In this document: positions 46,641-54,795 of the stretch, piece after piece
Numbering within the stretch: the first letter of the stretch is position 1
Layout: every line of letters starts with the position of its first letter
Assembly: GCA_963806635.1 (NCBI GenBank)
Contig: CAWDZA010000016.1
Location: forward strand, 118,583-182,582
From: CAVVEQ01 sp963806635
GTDB lineage: Bacteria; Chloroflexota; Anaerolineae; Anaerolineales; Anaerolineaceae
Length of the DNA stretch: 64,000 nucleotides
Reading direction: 5' to 3'
The notes under the pieces: model-generated
Databases searched by the model: none
What the model saw: only the letters and a program-made list of their open reading frames with translations
Told to the model about the DNA's origin: nothing
Program-made: the position numbers and the translations under genes

Positions 46641-47295
46641 CGCAGCGAAAATCCGGGTTTTGATCGTTGATGATCACCAGATCGTCCGCCAGGGGTTGCG
46701 GAATTTTCTGGAGCTCAACGAGGATATCAGCGTGGTGGGCGAGGCGGGTGATGGTATTTCTGCGCAAACCGCTGCGGGTGAACTGAATCCGGATGTCATC
46801 TTGATGGATCTCGTCATGCCGCGCATGGATGGGATCACCGCCACAGCCGGGATCAAGCAAGCGCATCCTTCCATTAAAATTATCGCGCTGACAAGCTTCA
46901 CCGAGGATGACAAAGTCATCCCTGCCATCCAGGCGGGCGCTTCCAGTTATCTTCTTGAAGATGTGACCCCGGATGAGCTTGTGGAAGCGATCAGAGCGGC
47001 GGCTAAAGGAGAGGCCCGTCTGCATCCGGATGTCACCCGCAAACTGATGGACCAAGTCTCACGCCCAGCCCCCCCGAAAAGCGAAGGGTTGCCGGCTGAG
47101 ATCACCAGCCGGGAGATGGATGTGATCCGCCTCGTCGCCATGGGCCGATCCAATAAAGAGATCGCTGCTGAATTGGTCATCAGCGAGAAAACAGTGAAGA
47201 CCCACATGAGCAATATCCTCTCGAAGCTGGGGCTGGATGACCGCACACAGCTCGCGATTTACGCCATCAAGTACAACCTTGTGGACCAGAGATAA
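46633..47295 (+). CDS. NarL/LuxR-family response regulator
   Basis: DNA-binding regulator of 220 residues. Receiver domain with acidic pair D13-D14, phospho-acceptor D59 in VILMDLVMPRMDG and the switch region IIALTSF. The C-terminal LuxR-type helix-turn-helix reads EITSREMDVIRLVAMGRSNKEIAAELVISEKTVKTHMSNILSKLGL. Partner of the kinase encoded just upstream. Its target may include the dyad in the promoter of its own operon, but that is inference. Confidence 0.95.
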   Translation: MDNAAKIRVLIVDDHQIVRQGLRNFLELNEDISVVGEAGDGISAQTAAGELNPDVILMDLVMPRMDGITATAGIKQAHPSIKIIALTSFTEDDKVIPAIQAGASSYLLEDVTPDELVEAIRAAAKGEARLHPDVTRKLMDQVSRPAPPKSEGLPAEITSREMDVIRLVAMGRSNKEIAAELVISEKTVKTHMSNILSKLGLDDRTQLAIYAIKYNLVDQR

Positions 47296-47296
47296 G

Positions 47297-48115
47297 ATGG
47301 CGCAAGGTATGGAAAAAACCACGAGCGTGGAATCAACCGCTGCGCGCAGAAAGCCCGCTGCGGTCAGCGTCATCGCGATCTACTTTTTCTTCCTTTCCGT
47401 GGTCGCACGCACTTTCACCGAGGTGCGCGACGGGGCTTCTGTGCAACTCGTTCTCATCGGGTTGATATTCTTTCTCATCCTCATGTCGCTTGTGATCTGG
47501 GTGGTCAGGCTGCCGGTATGGTTGATCCACCTCTTCCTGGTATTCCAGATGGTCCTGACGGTTGTTATGCAAAACATTACTCCTCGGGATGATTTTGAAA
47601 ACCTGTTGTTCGTCCTCATCAGTTTCCAGGTAGGGCTGATCTTCCAGGGAAAGACCCTGGCTGCCTGGATCACTGTTCTGATCCCTGTCACATGCATCTC
47701 CCTGACGTATTCTATGGGTGGTTTGGAAGGATTGAGCAAGTCGTTCATGAATATTGCCGGCGAAGTGGCGATTTTTGCCTATTTCATTGCCGTCAGGGAA
47801 ATCGAAGCGGCAAAAGAACGGCGCAGAAAATCGGTGAATGAATTGAAAGAGATCCATGCCCGCCTGGAGGAATATGCCCGCCAGGTGGATGAGCTGGCTG
47901 CTCTCGAGGAGCGGAACCGCCTTGCCCGCGAGCTCCATGATTCGGTCTCACAAACTCTATTCAGTATTTCGCTTAATATCCGCACTGCCCAGATCGTGTT
48001 CCGCAAAGACCCTTCCCTTGTCAAAGGTCCACTCGAAGCATTGCGAAGCCTTACCGAAAGCGCCCTGGAGGAGATCCGCAGTCTGATCACCCAGATGCGC
48101 CCGCAGGCAAAATGA
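47297..48115 (+). CDS. Kinase-like sensor lacking the ATPase domain (membrane + HisKA_3 only)
   Basis: Protein of 272 residues beginning one base after the regulator's stop. It has about five membrane helices (~20-160), a coiled coil, and a HisKA_3 domain with His214 in RLARELHDSVSQTLFSI. It then ends at ITQMRPQAK, exactly where the HATPase_c domain should begin. None of the three forward frames downstream contains N-, D- or G-box sequence, and a terminator follows, so this is not a simple frameshift. The dimerisation region is clearly paralogous to the complete kinase upstream, which suggests it can pair with that kinase or act as a phospho-relay or decoy. Confidence 0.82.
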   Translation: MAQGMEKTTSVESTAARRKPAAVSVIAIYFFFLSVVARTFTEVRDGASVQLVLIGLIFFLILMSLVIWVVRLPVWLIHLFLVFQMVLTVVMQNITPRDDFENLLFVLISFQVGLIFQGKTLAAWITVLIPVTCISLTYSMGGLEGLSKSFMNIAGEVAIFAYFIAVREIEAAKERRRKSVNELKEIHARLEEYARQVDELAALEERNRLARELHDSVSQTLFSISLNIRTAQIVFRKDPSLVKGPLEALRSLTESALEEIRSLITQMRPQAK

Positions 48116-48181
48116 TCCGCTGACCCTTTCGAACCCCTAACCCTTCGCATACATCTCAAGACCTAGAACGATTCCTCCCCG

Positions 48182-48207
48182 GGACGGAGTCATAAATCCG
48201 TCCTTTT
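48182..48207 (+). terminator. Terminator of the two-component operon
   Basis: GGACGGA and TCCGTCC form a seven-pair stem with an eight-base loop, followed by TTTT. It lies about 65 bases after the truncated kinase gene. Confidence 0.65.
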
Positions 48208-48295
48208 ACCTCCTTGCATTTCCCTCCCCAGCCCGATGCCACCGATCCGCTGAAGACTTATTATGACGATGAAAATAAATTCAGGAGAAGGAAAG

Positions 48296-48550
48296 ATGGA
48301 GGAAAAAGAAATGAACAAAATGAACGGCACAAACAACAGCAGCGTCGTTTTCCGGGCGACCTTCATGATGATTGCCGCAGCCGTATGCGATCAACTGCAA
48401 AAAGCGGGCATCCCGGCCAACCTGTGCGATATCAACGACAACTACTGCGTTTGCGTCCCCGAAGGATACGCACCCGATTCCCGCAGGCTTCTAACGCCTG
48501 AACCGCGCAGGGGCGAAATTCTCTTCGCATTCAACCACAACCAGGCTTGA
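48296..48550 (+). CDS. Small protein of unknown function
   Basis: An 84-residue protein. The start at 48296 follows AGGAGAAGG, a strong ribosome-binding site. The sequence has a hydrophobic helix (VVFRATFMMIAAAVCDQL) and a Cys-containing middle (ANLCDINDNYCVCVPEGY). No family is recognised. It ends 32 bases before a lone receiver protein and may be co-transcribed with it. Coding status rests on the ribosome-binding site and the open frame. Confidence 0.5.
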   Translation: MEEKEMNKMNGTNNSSVVFRATFMMIAAAVCDQLQKAGIPANLCDINDNYCVCVPEGYAPDSRRLLTPEPRRGEILFAFNHNQA

Positions 48551-48582
48551 TCCGGAAAATCGGAAAACCCGGAGAGATTCGG

Positions 48583-48960
48583 ATGATCCCCTCGAAAACA
48601 CCCGCCAACCGCCTGCGCATCCTGATCGTGGACGATATCCCCCAGGTCCTCGCCGACCTGGGGCTGCTTCTTGACCTCGATCCGCAGTTCGAAGTGGTTG
48701 GCAAAGCGATGAATGGGCTGGATGCCATTCAAAAAGCAGAATCATTGCGGCCTGAACTGATCCTTATGGACCTGGAAATGCCAGTCATGGACGGGTTTTC
48801 CGCCGCACGGATCATCAAATTCAATAATCCGGATTCCAAAATAGCTGCGCTTAGTATTCACTCTCAGTCTATTGACCGGGAACGCGCCCAAGAAGCCGGT
48901 TTTGATCTATTCATTGAAAAAGGCACCCCTCTGGATGGAGTGCTTAAATCATTTCTATAA
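48583..48960 (+). CDS. Single-domain response regulator (receiver only)
   Basis: CheY-like protein of 125 residues with D17-D18, phospho-acceptor D63 in ELILMDLEMPVMDGFSAARII, switch region IAALSIHS and Lys in LFIEKGTPLDGVLKSFL. No output domain is present. The receiver resembles those of NarL-type regulators, so it could compete for phosphate from the kinases encoded just upstream. GGAGAGATTCGG precedes the start. It ends 14 bases before the acyltransferase gene. Confidence 0.9.
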   Translation: MIPSKTPANRLRILIVDDIPQVLADLGLLLDLDPQFEVVGKAMNGLDAIQKAESLRPELILMDLEMPVMDGFSAARIIKFNNPDSKIAALSIHSQSIDRERAQEAGFDLFIEKGTPLDGVLKSFL

Positions 48961-48974
48961 AAGGAGAAATTGAT

Positions 48975-50123
48975 ATGGATACCAAAGTTGTTACAAGAAG
49001 GTACGACCTGGATTGGATCAGGGTCATTTCTATCCTTTCCGTCTTCGTCTACCATTGCTGCAGGGCGTTCAACACCGACCCCTGGCACATCAAAGATCCG
49101 ATCACTTCATTATCAATTTCGCGGTTCAACTGGTTCATGGATCTATGGATCATGCCGCTGATCTTTGTGGTCTCTGGTGCGGCAGTCTACCTGAGCCTGC
49201 AGCAGCCCACCTGGCGTGCTGCCGGGAAATTTCTGAAGGATAAGATTATGCGTCTGCTCATCCCGCTGCTGGTTGCCGATTTCACTCATATTGCCCTCCA
49301 GGTTTACATCGAGCGGCTCACCCACGGGGATTTTACCGGCACGTTCTGGCAGTTCATCCCGCACTATTTTGATGGATGGTACGGCATGGGGGGTAACTTC
49401 GGCTGGATCGGACTTCATCTCTGGTACGTGGTTGTTCTGCTTTTCTTCAGCATTATCTTCATGCCTTTATTCTTCCTGCTGAAAACCAAACGGGTTGGCA
49501 GGATCATGGAAAAGGTCGGAAATTTCTTCGCCCTGCCAGCATTGATCTATGTGCTCGTCCTCCTGATCTCCACCGTTTGGGGATGGACGGAACCCGCCGC
49601 CAGGTTTATGGATGACGCCTTCAACTGGGGGCTGGGGATTTATGCCACTTTCTTTATCTTCGGCTTCTTCATGATGGGTAGTGAAAAGCTTCAGTCCAGC
49701 ATCCGGAAATTACGCTGGGTTTCTCTAGCCCTGGCTGTGGGTCTCGTAGCCTGGTATATGCCCACGGGCGAACACGATGACCTGGCTGCCTGGGCGCTCA
49801 TTCTGGCCGGCCTGGGCATGGGCATGACCTACCTGAACTTCAAGAATCCTTTCCTGTCTTACGCCAATGAAGCTGTTCTGCCCTTCTACATCCTGCATCA
49901 ATCCGTGATCGTGGCTGTGGATTACTTCATCATCCAGCTGCCGATCTCCCTGTGGCTGAAGGTGCCGATTGTGATGATCCTCTCGTTCTCGATCATCATG
50001 GTGATCTATGAATTCCTCGTGCGGCGAAACAACTTCCTGCGCATCTGTTTTGGGATGAAAGCGGTACGAATAGAGAGCAAGCAGCAAGCTCCTTTGGATC
50101 AAGCGGTCCCCTCTCAGTCGTAA
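48975..50123 (+). CDS. Membrane acyltransferase (Acyltransferase_3 family)
   Basis: Integral membrane protein of 382 residues with about ten helices. The family opening is clear: RRYDLDWIRVISILSVFVYHCCRAF, with the catalytic-type His of the first helix, then LIFVVSGAAVYLSL and a conserved Arg before the next helix. Such enzymes acetylate or succinylate exported glycans and lipids. AAAAGGAG lies upstream of the start. Its position behind the two-component genes suggests it may be part of their regulon. A strong terminator follows. Confidence 0.87.
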   Translation: MDTKVVTRRYDLDWIRVISILSVFVYHCCRAFNTDPWHIKDPITSLSISRFNWFMDLWIMPLIFVVSGAAVYLSLQQPTWRAAGKFLKDKIMRLLIPLLVADFTHIALQVYIERLTHGDFTGTFWQFIPHYFDGWYGMGGNFGWIGLHLWYVVVLLFFSIIFMPLFFLLKTKRVGRIMEKVGNFFALPALIYVLVLLISTVWGWTEPAARFMDDAFNWGLGIYATFFIFGFFMMGSEKLQSSIRKLRWVSLALAVGLVAWYMPTGEHDDLAAWALILAGLGMGMTYLNFKNPFLSYANEAVLPFYILHQSVIVAVDYFIIQLPISLWLKVPIVMILSFSIIMVIYEFLVRRNNFLRICFGMKAVRIESKQQAPLDQAVPSQS

Positions 50124-50135
50124 CTGGATTAGACC

Positions 50136-50167
50136 AAAAAGAGGTATCCACCTGGATACCTCTTTTT
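50136..50167 (+). terminator. Rho-independent terminator after the acyltransferase gene
   Basis: AAAAAGAGGTATCC and GGATACCTCTTTTT form a perfect 14-pair hairpin with a four-base loop, ending in five T residues. The A-rich 5' arm makes it able to act in both directions, so it may also end transcription of the convergent SdpI-family gene. Confidence 0.9.
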
Positions 50168-50284
50168 CGATCCTTTACATTTCATTAATAATTTCCATGA
50201 AGGTGACCCACAGGCAGCCCGGGGGATTCGCGGGCTTTATCCCATTTATTCCTCCCTATTCACCCAGGAATCCCCGCCCAACTA

Positions 50285-50626
50285 TCAGCCGCTTTGTTTG
50301 ATCTTCTTCATTTGCCGCCAGGACATGATCACACCGATGGTCATCGGGATGAGAAATGCGGCCATGCAGACCAATGAATAGGTTTCCAGTCCGATGTTGG
50401 GTATGTTATACGCCAGAACACACACAGCGATGAAGATCAATCCGGTAGCCAGCAGCCACTTACCGGAATAAGTATTCGTTTTATACCAGGTTCTGGGATC
50501 ATCCAGCGTATCCCGGACGCGGAAACCGTAGAGTGAGTTCGGGGCGATCCTCCCGAGGATCAGAGGGATCGATATCGCCACCAGGATCACACCACTTATC
50601 AAAAACATCACCAACAACTCTTCCAT
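50285..50626 (-). CDS. SdpI-family membrane protein
   Basis: Protein of 113 residues with three hydrophobic helices. The SdpI/YhfL signature is present as PNSLYGFRVRDTLDDPRTWYKTNTYSGKW. In Bacillus the founding member is an immunity protein against the SdpC toxin, but most members have no such link and no toxin gene is seen here. AAGGA lies about 12 bases before the ATG. Confidence 0.82.
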   Translation of the reverse strand: MEELLVMFLISGVILVAISIPLILGRIAPNSLYGFRVRDTLDDPRTWYKTNTYSGKWLLATGLIFIAVCVLAYNIPNIGLETYSLVCMAAFLIPMTIGVIMSWRQMKKIKQSG

Positions 50627-50731
50627 CGGAAAAATGGTTCCTTTTTAAACATGTTTTCAAAGATTTTGACATAACCTCCCGTATAAAGCAATGATGGGTC
50701 AAGGTTTTTCACTTTTTCAATGCCCGAGGGA

Positions 50732-50762
50732 TATAATTCACCCTTTCTGAAAGGTAACATTG
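50732..50762 (+). promoter_or_regulatory. TATAAT box, ribosome-binding site and TTG start of the MFS gene
   Basis: TATAAT (50732-50737) is followed by a short leader with GAAAGG (50749-50754) and a TTG codon at 50760. No in-frame ATG or GTG is suitably placed, so TTG is the likely start. Confidence 0.55.
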
Positions 50763-52191
50763 GATCCTTCTTCGCACCCCATTTCCGACCCCGCCCCAAG
50801 CACTGCCAGCCGAAAATGGATGGTTTTTCTTGCCGTGGGGTTGGGTACTTTCATGTCTGCCCTCGATGGCAGCGTGGTCAACGTTACCCTGCCGCTGGTA
50901 CGGGATTACTTCAACAGCGATGTTGCCGCCGTGGAATGGGTGGTGACCATCTACCTGCTCATTGTCAGCAGCCTGCTGCTCTCCTTTGGCCGCCTGGGGG
51001 ATATGCGCGGGCACAAGCGCGTGTACGTCGCCGGGTTTGCCATTTTTGTGACGGCTTCAGCTTTATGCGGAATGGCAGTTTCGGTTCCCATGCTGGTCGG
51101 ATCCCGCGCGCTGCAGGCGATCGGCGCTGCCATGTTGTTTGCCAACGCTCCAGCCATCCTCACCCGCACTTTCCCCGCCAGCCAGCGGGGACAGGTGCTC
51201 GGGCTGCAGGGGATGATGACCTACCTGGGTTCCACGGTTGGACCACTTACTCGGAGGCTGGCTGGCACAATCCTTCTCCTGGCGTTCGGTGTATTACATA
51301 AACCTGCCTGTCGGGGTCATCGCCTGTGTGATCAGCGCCATTTTCATCTGGGATGATCGCCGCATTCCCCTGGCGGAGGAGCGCTTCGATATCCCTGGAG
51401 CGGTCACCTTTGCCGCCGGGCTTATCTTCCTCCTGCTGGGGTTGAACCAGGGCCATGCCTGGGGCTGGGTTTCATTCCCCACCCTGGCCTGCCTGGCTGC
51501 CAGTATCGCCCTCCTGATTTTCTTTATCCGCATCGAGCGGCGTTCCCATTCGCCCATGCTGGATCTGACCCTTTTCCACAGCCGGATATTCACCGCCAGC
51601 ACGGCCAGCGCCACATTGAACTACATTTCAATTTACAGCATCATTTTCCTGATGCCCTTTTACCTGTTGCAGGGGCGCGGATTCTCCCCCGCCCAGGCAG
51701 GGTTAATGCTCACTGCCCAGCCGCTGGTGATGGTCATCACCGCGCCGGTCAGCGGCTGGCTCTCAGACCGCATCGGCTCAAGGATCCTCTCCACCCTGGG
51801 GATGGGCATTCTTGCTTTCGGTCTGTTCCTGCTCTCCAGGCTTGGTCCGGCCACGCCTCCTCCGGTGATCATTCTCAGCCTGGCGGTCTGTGGCCTGGGA
51901 ACGGGCATGTTCGTATCCCCCAATAACAGCGCCCTGCTGGGCAGTGCTCCCCGTGGACGTCAGGGAATCGCCTCGGCAGTGCTGGCAGAGGCTCGAAATG
52001 TGGGTATGGTTATCGGGGTGGGGATCGCCGGAGCCGTGTTTTCCAGCGCACTCTCCATTTTGGGAGAGGATATGGTCGCCGAAGCCGTCCACTACGGGTT
52101 CCTTGTAGCAGCCGGGGTTGCCCTGGTTGGGATGTTCGTCTCTTCATCCCGGGGGAATCCCGCGGCAAAGGTGGCAGAAAAACCTGTTTGA
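50760..52191 (+). CDS. MFS drug/proton antiporter, DHA2 (EmrB/QacA) type (one frameshift)
   Basis: Fourteen-helix exporter family protein of about 476 residues. Motif A is seen as LSFGRLGDMRGHKRVY, motif D1 near FMSALDGSVVNVTLPLV, and motif C as MTYLGSTVGPLLGGWLAQ. That last stretch needs one base deleted at about 51249 to join the two frames. The second half carries a repeated motif A (VSGWLSDRIGSRIL). Substrates of such transporters vary widely and cannot be told. A terminator follows. Confidence 0.9.
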
Positions 52192-52210
52192 GGGGTTCCA
52201 GCTTCTACAT

Positions 52211-52244
52211 AAAAAAAGAACCCGGGAATCCGGGTTCTTTTTTT
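52211..52244. terminator. Bidirectional rho-independent terminator
   Basis: AAAAAAAGAACCCGG and CCGGGTTCTTTTTTT form a perfect 15-pair hairpin with a GAAT loop between the convergent MFS and HdeD-type genes. Both orientations end in seven T residues. Confidence 0.93.
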
Positions 52245-52258
52245 CGTAGATGGGAAAA

Positions 52259-52819
52259 CTATGCTTTGGAAAGCTTGCGCTGTTGGAACGAACGCACAAT
52301 GGCTACAATTCCAAAGATGAAAGCGAACAGGGCGGAGACCCAAACATAAGCAAGCCCGACACCCAGTTCAGCCGCATTTCCAATCAATACAAAACCGAGA
52401 ACAAGGCCGAGTGCACCGAGCAAGCCAGCGCCCCAACCGCCGCCTTTGAAGGCCATGACGATAAGCATAATGCCGTAGAAAATCCCGTAAAAACCTAGGA
52501 CCCATACAGCAATTTTAGGAAGGGCAACGGCGGAAAGGATGGGGTTGGTGATCACATAACCCCCGGCCCAGATACCGACGATGCCCATGAAGAGCTTCCA
52601 ACCCCACATGGAGTGGTCAACGAACATGTAGACCAGTTCGAAGATACCGCTCACAAACCAGTAGAAGCCAATAAAATAAATCACGAACATATAAGTCTGA
52701 AGCCTTACTCCATAACCTCCCCAAAGAAGGAGCCCGCCGAGAATGACGGCTGCTACACCGCCAATAAGGGTGAGCCACCAGGGGCGCTGCCGAACCTGAA
52801 CATCTGTTGCTGTTGCCAT
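52259..52819 (-). CDS. HdeD/DUF308-type membrane protein
   Basis: Protein of 186 residues with six hydrophobic helices arranged as three repeated pairs, as in the DUF308/HdeD family (ILGGLLLWGGY, GWKLFMGIVGIWAGGYVITNP, AGLLGALGLVLGFVLIGNAAELG). In enteric bacteria HdeD is tied to acid resistance; the role here is unknown. AAGGAGAAG precedes the ATG. The 243 bases between this start and the next MFS gene are AT-rich and hold no convincing gene. Confidence 0.8.
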   Translation of the reverse strand: MATATDVQVRQRPWWLTLIGGVAAVILGGLLLWGGYGVRLQTYMFVIYFIGFYWFVSGIFELVYMFVDHSMWGWKLFMGIVGIWAGGYVITNPILSAVALPKIAVWVLGFYGIFYGIMLIVMAFKGGGWGAGLLGALGLVLGFVLIGNAAELGVGLAYVWVSALFAFIFGIVAIVRSFQQRKLSKA

Positions 52820-53062
52820 TTCTTTCTTCTCCTTTTGAAAATTAGAGGATTTCTCCTCAAAAATTTAACCCCGAATTTATGATTTCGGTTCAATCATTAA
52901 TTTTACCTGAAAATTTGCCGTTTTCAATAAGCAATTTGTGGATTTGGAAACTTAAATCAACTATCTTAGCAAATGGCCTCCGACAATCCTTCTTTTGGTT
53001 AATGCCCAGGTTGACTCTTTGTAATAAACTATTAGATGTTCGTGCAATTGGAAGTCTTGAAA

Positions 53063-54310
53063 ATGGAAACTCGGGAAACGAAAACACCCTCTGCTCTCCC
53101 CGATCATGCGCTGGTTCATGCTGGCCATGGTTCTGGCCAACATCGCCGGGTCGATGGCGCCGCTGCTCATGCCCATCTACCTCACCGAACAGGGTGCCAG
53201 CGTGGGGCAGGTGGGGCTGGTATTCACAATTACTTCCATCGTTATTTTGTTTTTACAGATCATCGGCGGCTGGGTCTCGGATTCCATCGGCCGGCTGCGT
53301 GCCATCGCCATCGGAAGCGTGGGCGGGATCATCGGCTTCGTCGCCCTCATCATCGCCCCCACCTGGCAATGGATGATCGTGGCGCTGGCTATTTACCAGA
53401 TCCCCTTTGCCCTGGTGGGACCCAGCTTCAATGCCTTCATCGCTGAAAATTCCACCGAGGATAACCGCGGAAAGGTTTATGGCATAACCGGGACCATCTA
53501 CCAGGTGACCGGGGTGGTCGGTCCGCCGCTGGGAGGTTTGATCGCGGGACAGTATGGCTTCAAACCCATGCTCTTTGTAGCCGGCTGCCTTTATTCCCTC
53601 GCTGCCGGTCTGCGCATCTGGATGGCCACCACCATGCATTCCCCAGAGGAAAAACGCAGCCAGCCCATGTCGATGAAATCATTCAAGAGTGGTATGACCA
53701 CGGTTTTCGCCCTGCTATTTGGAGGGGGCGTCATCACCTGGATCTTCATCACGGATGGGATCAACGATATCGCCAACCAGCTCACCAACAACCTGCAACC
53801 GCTTTACCTGCAGCAGGTGGCCGGGATCACCGTGGAACAGATCGGTTTGCTGGGAGCCATCTTCTCGATCGCCATGATGACGGTGCCCATGGTTTCAGGC
53901 AGGCTCTCGGACCGCTACGGGGAGCGTGTGCCGATCTTTTTCGGTTTTCTTACGATCTTCGCTGGCACTGCTGATTTTCCTCTCCTCCCGGCAATTTCCT
54001 GGGATTCGCCATCGTTTGGGCGGTCTTCGGGCTTGGCGTGGGGCTGCTGGGCCCTGCCTACCAGGCGTTGATCTCAAAGGTTGTACCCGCTCGGATGCTG
54101 GGTACCTTCTCGGGTATTTTCTATAGCAGCGTCGGGTTCATCTCCCTGGCAGCTCCCTGGCTGGGCGCCAAGATGTGGGAAAACTGGGGACCCAGGTCAC
54201 CCTTCATCGCCACGGCGGTCGCCACAGCCGTTGTGTTGCCCATCATTTGGATCAAGTTCAAACTTCCAGAGAAATCTGAAAAGCCGTTGGAAGAATCGAC
54301 TCCAGCGTGA
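53063..54310 (+). CDS. MFS transporter, DHA1 type (three frameshifts)
   Basis: Twelve-helix exporter family protein of about 415 residues. Motif A reads GGWVSDSIGRLRAIAIG, with a second copy GRLSDRYGERVPIF, and motif C is in TGVVGPPLGGLIAGQYG. The ATG at 53063 with GGAAG upstream gives METRETKTPSALP, and deleting one C from the four-C run at 53098-53101 leads into IMRWFMLAMVLANIAGS. Two further single-base deletions at about 53964 and 53988 restore ALLIFLSSGNFLGFAIVWAVFGLGVGLLGP. If the first repair is wrong, the start would be the ATG at 53106. The substrate is unknown. Confidence 0.83.
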
Positions 54311-54318
54311 TCCATTGT

Positions 54319-54702
54319 TCATTTTTGCTGCAAGTCCGAATTTAATTGCTCAAATTTGTTATGCCCACGGACTACCCGCACCCTGTCGAATATCGCCAAT
54401 AGCATCACTATCGCGTTGATGTTGTAGAGGATCGCAAACATCTTCGCGAGAGGTGTCGTTGGTACAAAATCGCCATACCCGATCGTTGCAGCGCTGATCA
54501 CGCAGAAATAGAGTGAATCAAGATAACTCCATCCCTCGAGGAAATGAAAAATGAGCATTCCTCCCAGAAGAACTCCGCCCGCCCATAAAAAAATTGGGCG
54601 GGAGTCTTTATCCTGCATCACATCGAATAAGAACAGCTTCTTTATCGGTTGATTTCTTTCGATCCAACGGATATCTTTTCCTTCTGGTTGGTCTTTAGAC
54701 AT
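54319..54702 (-). CDS. Two-helix potassium-type ion channel
   Basis: Protein of 127 residues with two membrane helices flanking a pore loop whose selectivity filter reads TIGYGDF. It is a minimal Ion_trans_2 channel with no RCK/TrkA_N regulatory domain and no voltage sensor. The N-terminal 35 residues are polar and charged. GGAGGAA lies before the ATG. It stands between the MFS gene and aconitase, and no operon is evident. Confidence 0.9.
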   Translation of the reverse strand: MSKDQPEGKDIRWIERNQPIKKLFLFDVMQDKDSRPIFLWAGGVLLGGMLIFHFLEGWSYLDSLYFCVISAATIGYGDFVPTTPLAKMFAILYNINAIVMLLAIFDRVRVVRGHNKFEQLNSDLQQK

Positions 54703-54795
54703 GCTTTCCTCCGATCAATTTGTTTGATTTGACTCTCAAGCTGGGATTATTTCTTGGATATTAAGGAGTATTTCGAATCCTCGAGGCTGTGTGGT

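Noticed and set aside
48116..48295. Missing ATPase domain of the second kinase hidden by a frameshift
   Set aside because: All three forward frames were read for N-, D- and G-box motifs and none was found; the stretch is only 180 bases and holds a terminator, too short for the domain.
50285..50626. SdpI-family gene as an immunity gene of a toxin system
   Set aside because: No SdpC-like toxin, SdpAB maturation gene or SdpR-type repressor is found nearby; most SdpI-family genes occur without them.
52879..53376. Open frame of 165 codons before and into the second MFS gene
   Set aside because: It has no ribosome-binding site, an unlike composition, and becomes an out-of-frame shadow of the transporter.
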